From assembly GCA_049645705.1 (NCBI GenBank), contig JBARUK010000009.1, positions 62,001 through 126,000 on the forward strand: 64,000 nt of DNA. The letters run 5' to 3'. The notes below the pieces were generated by a model that worked only from the letters and a program-made list of their open reading frames with translations, was not told where the DNA came from and searched no databases. This DNA comes from JBGNFV01 sp049645705. Lineage in GTDB: Bacteria > Bacteroidota > Bacteroidia > Cytophagales > Cyclobacteriaceae. This document shows, in pieces, positions 26,445 to 34,857 of this stretch; the stretch's first letter is position 1, and each line of letters starts with the position of its first letter. The translations under genes and the position numbers were made by a program.

Positions 26445-27125
26445 ATGGACCAGTACGACAGGCAACTTATGCAGTACCTATCCGGCTATGTAACGGATAA
26501 TAAGCAGACGCTGATAGATCAAAACCTCCGGAAGAGAACCCGGTATGTATCCGTATTGCTGGAAAATATCTACAAGCCGCATAATGCAAGCGCCGTCGTA
26601 CGTACGTGTGACTGTCTGGGAATCCAGGACATACACCTGATAGAAGAGAAAGAGAACTATGAGATTAACCCCTATGTGGTACGCGGGGCGGGTAAATGGG
26701 TGGATGTTCATAAATACCTAACCGGAGATACGGAGAACTGCCTGAAAGAGCTGAAGGGACAAGGCTACCGTATCATGGCAACCACCCCTCACCGGGACGG
26801 TTGCCGACCTGAGGAGGTATCGCTGGACACGCCGCTGATCTTTGCTTTTGGAAATGAGCATGCCGGCCTCAGTGAGGCGGTCCTGGATATGGCCGACGGA
26901 TACGTGCAGATACCGCAGGTAGGCTTTACCGAATCCTATAATATTTCGGTTACAGCTTCAATTTGCCTGTATTCCGCTGTTACCCGCTTGTGGTCTTCCG
27001 GCAAAGAGTGGGGTCTTAGTCCAAGGGAAATAGAAGACATCAGGTTACGATGGTATCGTGAATGTGTAAAAAACGTCGAAAGCCATGAGAAGCAATTCGC
27101 TAAAAACTATAGTGCAGACACCTGA
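26445..27125 (+). CDS. TrmH family tRNA/rRNA 2'-O-methyltransferase
   Basis: 226 residues of the SPOUT (trefoil knot) superfamily. Motif 1 is NASAVVRTCDCLGI, motif 2 FAFGNEHAGLSE, and motif 3 TESYNISVTASICLY. These match TrmH, which methylates the ribose of Gm18 in tRNA using S-adenosylmethionine; a 23S rRNA target cannot be excluded. It starts on the base after the parC stop and ends on the base before the next start, so it belongs to the topoisomerase operon. Confidence 0.88.
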   Translation: MDQYDRQLMQYLSGYVTDNKQTLIDQNLRKRTRYVSVLLENIYKPHNASAVVRTCDCLGIQDIHLIEEKENYEINPYVVRGAGKWVDVHKYLTGDTENCLKELKGQGYRIMATTPHRDGCRPEEVSLDTPLIFAFGNEHAGLSEAVLDMADGYVQIPQVGFTESYNISVTASICLYSAVTRLWSSGKEWGLSPREIEDIRLRWYRECVKNVESHEKQFAKNYSADT

Positions 27126-27776
27126 GTGAGGATACTTCTGAAAATAGTGAAGATGGCTCTTTGGGCACTGCTGGCACTGATAATCGTCATAGCAGTGACT
27201 AATATGTGGGTGATCTACTCAACCGATGAGCACGTATATTCTGAGATAGACCGCCTGCCGGATGCAGACGTAGCCCTGGTGCTGGGTACTAGCAAAAGGC
27301 TCAGAGGAGGATATGTCAACAGTTTTTTTGCCTACCGCATGGAAGCAGCCGCCCGGTTGTACAAAGAAGGTAAGGTAAAGCATTTCATTCTTAGCGGGGA
27401 TAACAATACGATATACTATAATGAGCCGGTAGACATGTATAATGCTATGCTGCAGAGGGGGATACCAGACAGTGTGATTACGCTGGACTATGCCGGTTTC
27501 AGAACGCTAGATAGTGTGGTGCGTAGTAAAGAGGTATTCGGTCAGGATAAGATCATCATAGTCACCCAGGAGTTTCACTCCTACAGGGCTCTTTTCATTG
27601 CCGAGCATAACAATATGGAAGCAGCAGCTTATGCAGCTGAGGTGCAGCCATTTGAGAAGAGCTTCAAAGTACTGGCCAGAGAAATGCTGGCAAGGCCCAA
27701 AGCTATTCTGGACTTGTACCTGCTGGATATCTCGCCAAAGTTTCTGGGTAAAAAGGAAGAGCTTCCTATAAATTAA
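27126..27776 (+). CDS. SanA/YdcF family (DUF218) membrane protein
   Basis: 216 residues from a GTG start that abuts the previous stop. One N-terminal membrane helix (about 10-30) is followed by a DUF218 domain with ALVLGTSKRLRGG, HFILSGDN and IIIVTQEFHSYRA. SanA is linked to envelope integrity and vancomycin resistance at high temperature in E. coli; the enzymatic role is unknown. Last gene of the five-gene topoisomerase IV operon. Confidence 0.85.
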   Translation: MRILLKIVKMALWALLALIIVIAVTNMWVIYSTDEHVYSEIDRLPDADVALVLGTSKRLRGGYVNSFFAYRMEAAARLYKEGKVKHFILSGDNNTIYYNEPVDMYNAMLQRGIPDSVITLDYAGFRTLDSVVRSKEVFGQDKIIIVTQEFHSYRALFIAEHNNMEAAAYAAEVQPFEKSFKVLAREMLARPKAILDLYLLDISPKFLGKKEELPIN

Positions 27777-27974
27777 CCAACCACGCTGCCATCATTCATT
27801 ATTATTGAACTACACCTTGCATTGAACGGGCTACGGGGTAGGGGATATCATTGAGGCACTTCGGGTCGGCTTTATTTATCTATCCAGGCAGGGAAGATAC
27901 AAGGCCGTTGGGCGTTAAAGTCAACGTTCGACTCAATTTATGATGATTTAATTTTTAACAAATTTTTAGGGTCT

Positions 27975-27982
27975 TACTTTTG
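27975..27982 (+). promoter_or_regulatory. -7 box upstream of the TPR lipoprotein gene
   Basis: TACTTTTG plus T matches TAnnTTTGY, 26 bases before the start codon. No clear -33 element. A 6-bp inverted repeat (27970-27975 and 27994-27999) brackets it. Confidence 0.5.
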
Positions 27983-28008
27983 TTATACGGCTCAAGACCT
28001 GGAATAAT

Positions 28009-29112
28009 ATGTATTTACGAACCCTACTAGCAGTCTGTAGCATACTTTTGATAGTGGCCTGTGAGCGAAATCACAGCCAGTATCCGCTATATGAAGCACC
28101 GGAGTTTGACAAAGAGTTCTACTCTGTGAGCCTGGAAAAGGTGAATAGCAACATAGAGCAGAACCCCGATAACCCAGAGAACTATTACCGTAAGGCGATC
28201 ATTTTAAATGAACTGGGCAGGAATGAAAATGCCCTGATAAATTTGAGGAGGGCCATTTCGCGGAATGGAGAAGAGCCTGTATATCACTACCTGGCCGCCA
28301 GGGAAAACCTCAGAATTGGTGATGTGGATCAGGCAGAAAGCTTTGCACAGGAAGCAGAGAGGCTGGGAGAGCAGTCCAGCGGCCTGTTCTATCTTTTATC
28401 CCGCGTGAACCATGCTAAAGGTAACCACATCAAGGCAGCAGACTATATCAATAAGGCTATCAAAACCGAGCCGGAAAATTCAGATTTTCTGCGAACAAGA
28501 GGTTTTGTACTTCTGGCACTTGAAGACACTACTGCTGCCGAACAGGATTTCATCAATAGTCTGAACTTGTCTGAAGACCCGGAAACCTATGAGGGCCTGG
28601 TGCTGATCTACCTCAGTCGTAAGAACCTGGATAAGACTGCCTTTTACCTGAATAAGCAACTACAAAGCGACCCGGAAAACCTGGAAGCAAACCTGCAGAT
28701 GGCTGCTCTGCTGGAAAATCAGTCCTATACCGACAGCTCAGCCAATCTGCTGGCTGAGCTTAATCGCCGATTTCCCGAAGACAAACGGGCGGGGATCAGG
28801 CTGGCGGGCTATCTTTCACAAAACAGGTTATACGATTCAGCACTTTATTATACTGATAGGGTGCTGGCCGAAGATGCTGCTAATACAGGGGCCTTACTGG
28901 AAAAAGCAAGGGTACTGAATGCTGCAAGGCGATACGGTGAATCGGTAGCATCCTATGCTACCTTACTGGAAGTAGACACTTCTAATCAAATCGCTAGCCA
29001 GGAACTGGCCGACCTTAGAAGAAAAATTGCATATTTGCAGCAACTTGAGCGGCGAAGGAGAAATTCTCTGCCCTCGATAGAGAAAAAAGAATCGGATACA
29101 GAGGATAATTAA
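28009..29112 (+). CDS. Tetratricopeptide repeat lipoprotein
   Basis: 367 residues with lipobox LIVAC (Cys18). From about residue 40 to 345 there are about nine 34-residue helical repeats with the TPR pattern, such as NPENYYRKAIILNELGR and YFLLSRVNHAKGN-like units. The C-terminus is charged and coiled (about 335-367). TPR lipoproteins act as scaffolds at the periplasmic face of the outer membrane; the partner is not known. It ends 9 bases before thrS and may be cotranscribed. Confidence 0.85.
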   Translation: MYLRTLLAVCSILLIVACERNHSQYPLYEAPEFDKEFYSVSLEKVNSNIEQNPDNPENYYRKAIILNELGRNENALINLRRAISRNGEEPVYHYLAARENLRIGDVDQAESFAQEAERLGEQSSGLFYLLSRVNHAKGNHIKAADYINKAIKTEPENSDFLRTRGFVLLALEDTTAAEQDFINSLNLSEDPETYEGLVLIYLSRKNLDKTAFYLNKQLQSDPENLEANLQMAALLENQSYTDSSANLLAELNRRFPEDKRAGIRLAGYLSQNRLYDSALYYTDRVLAEDAANTGALLEKARVLNAARRYGESVASYATLLEVDTSNQIASQELADLRRKIAYLQQLERRRRNSLPSIEKKESDTEDN

Positions 29113-29121
29113 GACTAGGTA

Positions 29122-31080
29122 ATGAACCAGGATAGTATGATCAGCATTACGCTTCCCGATGGCAGCGTAAGAGAATACCCGAAAGGATCCACAGGATTAG
29201 ATATTGCAAAGAGTATCAGCGAAGGCCTTGCCAGAAATGTACTGGCAGCCAAAGTTGATGGTGAGGTATGGGATGCTACCCGTCCTGTAGAAAAAGACTC
29301 TTCTATGCAGTTGCTCACCTGGACGGATACGGAAGGTAAGTCTGCATTCTGGCATTCGTCTGCCCACCTGCTTGCCGAGGCACTTGAGGCGTTATATCCG
29401 GGTATCAAACTCGGAATCGGCCCGCCTATCGATAATGGTTTCTACTATGACGTAGACTTTGGCGATAAAGAGTTCAGCGGGGAGCACCTGGAAAAGGTAG
29501 AGCAGAAAATGACCGAACTCGCCCGTCAGAAGAACGAGTTCGTACGTAAGCCTATAGCCAAAGACGAGGCCGTCTCTTACTATAAGAATAAAGGAGATGA
29601 GTACAAGCTGGATCTGCTGGAGGGTCTGGAAGACGGTACCATTACTTTCTATACCCAGGGCAGTTTTACCGATCTGTGCCGCGGACCGCATATACCTCAT
29701 ACTGGCTTCGTCAAAGCGATCAAGCTAATGAACGTAGCGGGTGCTTACTGGCGCGGTGACGAAAAGAATAAACAGCTTACGCGTATCTACGGTATTACTT
29801 TTCCCAAAGCTAAGGAGCTGAAAGAATACCTGGAGCGTCTTGAGGAAGCTAAGAAACGTGACCACAGAAAACTTGGTAAAGAGCTCGACCTGTTTACCTT
29901 CAGTGAGAAGGTAGGACTGGGACTACCTCTCTGGATGCCCAAAGGCGCTGCTCTGCGGGAGAGGCTCGAATCATTTTTGCGTAAAGCGCAGGTTAAAGCG
30001 GGGTATGATCCTGTTGTAACACCTCACATCGCTCAGAAAGAACTATACGTGACCTCCGGCCACTATGAGAAGTATGGAGAGGACAGCTTCCAGCCGATCC
30101 ATACGCCTAACGAAGATGAGGAGTTTCTTCTGAAACCGATGAATTGTCCTCATCACTGTGAAATATACAAAAGCCGTCCCCGCTCATACCGTGACCTGCC
30201 CATACGATTTGCTGAGTTCGGTACAGTCTACAGGTATGAACAAAGTGGCGAGCTTCACGGCCTTACCAGAGTAAGAGGCTTTACGCAGGACGATGCACAC
30301 ATCTTCTGTCGCCCGGACCAGGTAGAGGACGAGTTTATTAAGGTAATAGACCTGGTACTCTACGTCTTCAGCGCGCTGGGTTTCGAAGACTTTACTGCGC
30401 AGGTATCGCTTCGGGATCCCGAAAATAAGACCAAGTACATAGGTAGCGACGATCTATGGGAGAAAGCCGAAGCGGCTATTCTGCACTCTGTTAAGACCAA
30501 GGGCTTACCTTATGTAATAGAAACCGGCGAGGCTGCATTTTATGGTCCTAAACTGGACTTTATGGTTAAGGATGCACTGGGCAGACAGTGGCAGCTGGGT
30601 ACCATCCAGGTAGATTATAACCTGCCGAATCGTTTTGAGCTGGAATACATCGGTGCCGATAATGCCCGTCACCGTCCAGTGATGATCCACCGTGCGCCAT
30701 TTGGTAGCATGGAGCGCTTTATTGGCCTTCTTATTGAGCATACCGGAGGTAACTTCCCTTTATGGCTGTCACCTGAGCAGGTGGCCGTGTTGCCTATATC
30801 CGAGAAGTTTCACGACTATGCTGAGGAGGTATTCCGCTCTTTGCAGCAGCATGACATTACCGGGTTCATCGATTTTCGTGATGAAAAGGTGCAACGTAAA
30901 ATACGTGATGCAGAAGTCAAAAAGACACCTTTCATGCTGATAGTAGGTGAGAAAGAGGCAGGAGAAGGCACGGTAAGTGTGCGCAGACACGGCGAGGGTG
31001 ACCAGGGATCAGCTTCTGTTACTGACTTTATCACTTCATTCAGAAGCGAAGCAGACATAGAAAAGCAGTTGGCCAAATAA
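29122..31080 (+). CDS. thrS: Threonyl-tRNA synthetase
   Basis: 652 residues with the full bacterial layout: a TGS domain (about 5-65), an editing domain with HSSAHLLAEAL (about 79-89), the class II catalytic core, and the anticodon-binding domain (about 545-650). Motif 2 is FGTVYRYEQSGELHG-like and motif 3 is HRAPFGSMERFIGLL. Zinc ligands are the Cys of MNCPHHC, the His of DDAHIFC and the His of motif 3. ATG 29137 is an alternative start. It is followed by infC, rpmI and rplT, the order seen in many bacteria. Confidence 0.97.
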   Translation: MNQDSMISITLPDGSVREYPKGSTGLDIAKSISEGLARNVLAAKVDGEVWDATRPVEKDSSMQLLTWTDTEGKSAFWHSSAHLLAEALEALYPGIKLGIGPPIDNGFYYDVDFGDKEFSGEHLEKVEQKMTELARQKNEFVRKPIAKDEAVSYYKNKGDEYKLDLLEGLEDGTITFYTQGSFTDLCRGPHIPHTGFVKAIKLMNVAGAYWRGDEKNKQLTRIYGITFPKAKELKEYLERLEEAKKRDHRKLGKELDLFTFSEKVGLGLPLWMPKGAALRERLESFLRKAQVKAGYDPVVTPHIAQKELYVTSGHYEKYGEDSFQPIHTPNEDEEFLLKPMNCPHHCEIYKSRPRSYRDLPIRFAEFGTVYRYEQSGELHGLTRVRGFTQDDAHIFCRPDQVEDEFIKVIDLVLYVFSALGFEDFTAQVSLRDPENKTKYIGSDDLWEKAEAAILHSVKTKGLPYVIETGEAAFYGPKLDFMVKDALGRQWQLGTIQVDYNLPNRFELEYIGADNARHRPVMIHRAPFGSMERFIGLLIEHTGGNFPLWLSPEQVAVLPISEKFHDYAEEVFRSLQQHDITGFIDFRDEKVQRKIRDAEVKKTPFMLIVGEKEAGEGTVSVRRHGEGDQGSASVTDFITSFRSEADIEKQLAK

Positions 31081-31190
31081 AAAATTGAGTCACCTAAAAG
31101 TTTTTAGCAAACAATATTAGGTATAGAGTTTGTTAGACTAGTATAAAAATTTATAGAAAAGGCGACAATTCAGGAACTATGAGCTGATAG

Positions 31191-31222
31191 CAGGCGTAAA
31201 AAACCTGTCTGGGCTTTTTTTC
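31191..31222 (+). terminator. Possible terminator or attenuator in the infC leader
   Basis: A short stem (CAGG 31191-31194 with CCTG 31204-31207, extendable by weak pairs) precedes an eight-T run at 31214-31222. It could end thrS transcripts or attenuate the infC-rpmI-rplT unit. Confidence 0.4.
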
Positions 31223-31278
31223 TCATTGAAAGTTTCGGATATTCGCACTTTGTTAAAACAACCAAAAAGGAGGTTCCT

Positions 31279-31839
31279 ATTAGCAAAAGACCACGTTCCA
31301 AAAGACCTTATAGAGGTCGGGTAGAAGAACCATACAGGATTAATGAGCGCATTCGTGTGCCAAGAGTTCGTGTAGTGGGTGAAAATGTAAAAGTTGATAT
31401 CTATGATACAGATACTGCACGCCGTATGGCGCAGGAGCAGGGTCTGGACCTCGTAGAGATTTCACCTAAGGCCGATCCGCCGGTATGTAAAATTATCGAC
31501 TACTCTAAGTTCAAGTACGAACAGAAAAAGAAGCAAAAAGAGATTAAGGCTAAAGCTCAGAAGACCGTAGTAAAAGAGATCCGGTTCGGACCTAATACTG
31601 ACGATCATGACTTTGACTTTAAGCTGAAACATGCGATGAACTTCCTGAAAGAAGGAGCTAAAGTCAAAGCGTATGTTCATTTTGCCGGTCGTACCATCGT
31701 ATTTAAAGAGCGCGGTGAAATCCTGCTTCTTAAGTTTGCTCAGGCACTTGAGGAACTGGGTAAAGTAGAACAACTGCCTAAGCTGGAAGGAAAGCGTATG
31801 ACCGTAATCCTTACGCCTAAGCAGGGAGGAAAAAAGTAA
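31279..31839 (+). CDS. infC: Translation initiation factor IF-3 (AUU start)
   Basis: 186 residues. The frame is open well upstream of the first ATG-like codon, and the conserved IF-3 N-terminus RINERIRVPRVRVVG requires a start before 31357. A perfect AAGGAGG (31267-31273) lies 5 bases ahead of an ATT codon at 31279, which gives the N-terminus M-SKRPRSKRPYRG. ATT is the rare start used by infC in many bacteria; IF-3 itself rejects it, giving autoregulation. The N domain, the Lys-rich linker (EQKKKQKEIKAKAQK) and the C domain are all present. First gene of the infC-rpmI-rplT unit. Confidence 0.96.
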   Translation: MSKRPRSKRPYRGRVEEPYRINERIRVPRVRVVGENVKVDIYDTDTARRMAQEQGLDLVEISPKADPPVCKIIDYSKFKYEQKKKQKEIKAKAQKTVVKEIRFGPNTDDHDFDFKLKHAMNFLKEGAKVKAYVHFAGRTIVFKERGEILLLKFAQALEELGKVEQLPKLEGKRMTVILTPKQGGKK

Positions 31840-31860
31840 CTAACTAAAGCTTATATATTC

Positions 31861-32055
31861 ATGCCTAAGATGAAGACTAAGGCCGGTGCTAAGAAGAGAT
31901 TCAAGCTTACCGGTACAGGAAAAATCAAAAGGAAGCATGCATTCAAAAGTCATATCCTTACTAAGAAGGAGACTAAGAGAAAGCGAAATCTGACACATGC
32001 CACACTGGTTGATCCCAGTGACAGAGGCCGTGTGAAAGACATGCTTTGTATTTGA
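31861..32055 (+). CDS. rpmI: 50S ribosomal protein L35
   Basis: 64 residues, very basic, with the L35 signature MKTKAGAKKRFKLTGTGKIKR and a C-terminal RVKDMLCI. It binds 23S rRNA in the large subunit. It follows infC by 21 bases and precedes rplT, the standard order. Confidence 0.96.
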   Translation: MPKMKTKAGAKKRFKLTGTGKIKRKHAFKSHILTKKETKRKRNLTHATLVDPSDRGRVKDMLCI

Positions 32056-32149
32056 TTCACTCTAACTAGAGGTTTTATTGTTTTACCAGACGCCTGGTTT
32101 TCGAAGACTTTCACTTCTGAAAGCACCAATCGTCAAAAAAATCTAACTA

Positions 32150-32494
32150 ATGCCTAGATCAGTAAATTCAGTTGCGTCAAGAGCACGCAGAAAAAAGATC
32201 CTTAAAGTTGCCAAAGGTTATTTTGGTAGAAGGAAAAATGTATGGACCGTAGCTAAAAATGCGGTCGAAAAAGGTTGGACATACGCCTATCGTGATAGAA
32301 AGGCTAAGAAGAGAGAGTTTCGTAAACTCTGGATCCAGCGTATCAATGCTGGTGCAAGAGAGCACGGCATGAGCTACTCTCAACTAATGGGAGCGCTTAA
32401 GAAAGCTAATGTTGACCTCAACAGAAAGGTACTTGCTGATCTGGCAATGCACCACCCTGATGCTTTCAAAGCAATTATAGAGAAGGTTAAGTAA
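32150..32494 (+). CDS. rplT: 50S ribosomal protein L20
   Basis: 114 residues, the usual length, with the conserved N-terminal SVASRARRKKILKVAKGY, YAYRDRK and the C-terminal block RLWIQRINAG-like (KLWIQRINAGAREHGM). It is needed for early 50S assembly and in other bacteria represses its own operon. The 94-base gap after rpmI holds a 6-bp hairpin (32108-32113 with 32118-32123). Confidence 0.97.
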   Translation: MPRSVNSVASRARRKKILKVAKGYFGRRKNVWTVAKNAVEKGWTYAYRDRKAKKREFRKLWIQRINAGAREHGMSYSQLMGALKKANVDLNRKVLADLAMHHPDAFKAIIEKVK

Positions 32495-32521
32495 TAGCCT
32501 AAAGCATCACAAATAATATTT

Positions 32522-32549
32522 AACCCTGCCGGAAGGCAGGGTTTTTTTA
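32522..32549 (+). terminator. Terminator of the infC-rpmI-rplT unit
   Basis: A 9-bp stem (32522-32530 with 32535-32543), GGAA tetraloop, then seven Ts. Confidence 0.92.
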
Positions 32550-32937
32550 TGCTTTACTATTTCATGTAAGTTTGTGTACGTACAACTCTTAAAAAATAGT
32601 CTTCTGAGATATTGCTTTCTGCTTGTTATTTGAAATGGTAGTTAAACCGAATTGCTATTATTCAACCTATAAGCGGTGATAAATGGAGTGAAGCCGAATT
32701 TAATTCTTTGATATTTGGTTATCTCTTTCTGTTACTTTGGGTGTAGATTACAGAGATAATTTTTTATTTTTTCCCTCTAAATGCATGCTTTTTCATCTGT
32801 TAAAGCTGGCGTCTGGTGTGTTTTTTAAATCAGGATTACATTTCTGAGTCATAAATGCCAACTTAGTAACTCATTTCTGTTTTCAGGTTTCCGTTGATCA
32901 TTTAACAAGTGAAATTTTCCGTCGTTTCTGATGTTAA
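32550..32937. other. Intergenic region before the PAS histidine kinase
   Basis: About 390 bases without a gene. One TAAGTTTG (32567-32574) fits the -7 consensus but lies 360 bases before the kinase start, which would mean a long leader or a small RNA. No stable fold or other motif is obvious. Confidence 0.4.
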
Positions 32938-34857
32938 ATGATGGTTACCGATGAATTAATGGTCATTCAGGAAAAAAATATACAACGTCTTATTCTTCAG
33001 GATATTCAGAACAGCAGTCTTGTTTTTCTGAATTGGGTGAAAACTATCCTCGATGGTCACCCTGAAGTGACCTCTATGATGATGAGGTTTCCCTTTTTGC
33101 TGGGTATAGTGGATGCAAACGGGAATTTTCAGTACGTGAACGGACATTGCATGGAGCATTTTCCTGTAAATAAGCGAAATGCTGCAGAGATCAATGCATA
33201 TGATGCCTTCAAGGATCTTCCTGCCTTTGTGTTTAGTATGCGGCAGGCTATCCATGGAGTAGTCAGAAAAGAAGTGGTACCGGTAGACCGTAAAGACCTG
33301 GTTGGCTGGTTCTTTCCTATGTCGTCTGACGATATCGGCGGGCAGGGAACACTCGCCCTTATATTCAAAACGAGAGTTAGCCAAATGGTTACAGAAAAGG
33401 ATCTTCAATTTTACAGGAGCCACTTTGCCAAGGCACAGCGTATAGGACGGATAGGTGTATGGGAATGGGATCTTAAAACAGACCTTGTCTACTGGTCATC
33501 AGAAACCTACAGGCTTCATGGATTCAGCGACTTTTCTTTCGAGCCTACGATCAACTCAGCACTTGATTTTGTACACCCTGCTGATCGGAACAAACTGATT
33601 GGTGCTATCAATGAGGCTTTGAATAAGCAAAAAGGCTATGATGTAGAGTATAGGGTCATGCTATCAGACGGGCAGACCAAATACCATAAAGTCGATACAG
33701 AACTTGTGGTAGATGACGAAGGCGAAACTGTAAAAGTGTTTGGTATAGTCCAGGACATTACTGATAAAAAACTGGCTGAAAATAAACTTGAGAATACTAA
33801 TAAACGGATACATGCTATCCTTGAGAATATTCCGAATGCATTTGTCAGTGTAAACAGTGACTGGAAGATCATTTATGCAAATAAACTGATAGAAGGGCTT
33901 CTGAAGACCAGCCGCCGCAAACTGGTAGGTAAAAACCTCTGGATGCTATTTCCCGATGATATAGGTCAGGAGTGCGTCATGAAGCTATCCGAAGCAATAG
34001 AAAATGATAAGGAAGGCAAACATGAAGTGTATTTTGACTCGCTGCAGTCATGGTTTGAGATATCAGTGAACCATGGTCCGGAGGGCTACCTGGTGTTCTT
34101 CAATGATGTAACAAAGCACAAACGGCTTGAAAATACGCTACGTGATCTGAATGAAGCTAAGAATCAGTTTTTTAATATCATCGCTCATGATCTGAAGAGT
34201 CCGTTCAACAGTATAATGGGCCTGACAGAGCTAATAGAAAAAGCCCCTGATGCACTGAGCGAAGCCGAACTTACGGCGGTAATGGGCCGACTGGGTAAGA
34301 ATACCCGGAACGTGTATAAGATGCTGGAAAACCTGCTACTGTGGTCTCGTAACCAGATGAATCAGCTAGACCTGGAATTCGGCTCTTATGACATGCAGGA
34401 AATTATCGACTCAAACCTGGAGTTATTTGCTCCTAAAGCTGAAGAAAAGAATATTAACCTGGAATCGAATGTGGACTGTCCCGTGCATTTTTATGGGGAT
34501 AAGAATGCGGTAGATACTATTATCCGAAATCTTTTGAATAATGCACTGAAATTCACACCCGGTGGCGGAAAGATTACCTGGAACTGCGAAGATACCGAAA
34601 GCGAACTGATCGTATCTGTTTCTGATACCGGTGTGGGTATGGAAGATGAGGTGATCGAAACGATATTCAGAAACCGAAACTCCTATTCAAGTAACGGTAC
34701 GGACGGAGAAAAAGGCACAGGCCTCGGATTGAAGCTGTGCCATGACCTGGCGGATAACCTCGGCGGAAAGATGTGGGTAAAGAGTAGCATGGAAGGTACT
34801 ACTATCTACCTATCATTATCAAAAGCCACTGCGAAGGGGGATGTTGTTTCCATTTGA
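32938..34857 (+). CDS. Cytosolic PAS-domain sensor histidine kinase
   Basis: 639 residues without membrane helices. An N-terminal PAS-like region (about 50-155), a PAS/PAC pair (about 165-285) and another PAS (about 295-395) precede the kinase core. The H-box IIAHDLKSPFNSIMG gives phospho-acceptor His417; the ATPase has the N-box RNLLNNALKF, G1 DTGVGM and G2 GTGLGL. No receiver domain is fused and no response regulator is adjacent, so it is an orphan kinase. Its last 39 bases overlap the 3' end of the convergent transglycosylase gene. Confidence 0.93.
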   Translation: MMVTDELMVIQEKNIQRLILQDIQNSSLVFLNWVKTILDGHPEVTSMMMRFPFLLGIVDANGNFQYVNGHCMEHFPVNKRNAAEINAYDAFKDLPAFVFSMRQAIHGVVRKEVVPVDRKDLVGWFFPMSSDDIGGQGTLALIFKTRVSQMVTEKDLQFYRSHFAKAQRIGRIGVWEWDLKTDLVYWSSETYRLHGFSDFSFEPTINSALDFVHPADRNKLIGAINEALNKQKGYDVEYRVMLSDGQTKYHKVDTELVVDDEGETVKVFGIVQDITDKKLAENKLENTNKRIHAILENIPNAFVSVNSDWKIIYANKLIEGLLKTSRRKLVGKNLWMLFPDDIGQECVMKLSEAIENDKEGKHEVYFDSLQSWFEISVNHGPEGYLVFFNDVTKHKRLENTLRDLNEAKNQFFNIIAHDLKSPFNSIMGLTELIEKAPDALSEAELTAVMGRLGKNTRNVYKMLENLLLWSRNQMNQLDLEFGSYDMQEIIDSNLELFAPKAEEKNINLESNVDCPVHFYGDKNAVDTIIRNLLNNALKFTPGGGKITWNCEDTESELIVSVSDTGVGMEDEVIETIFRNRNSYSSNGTDGEKGTGLGLKLCHDLADNLGGKMWVKSSMEGTTIYLSLSKATAKGDVVSI

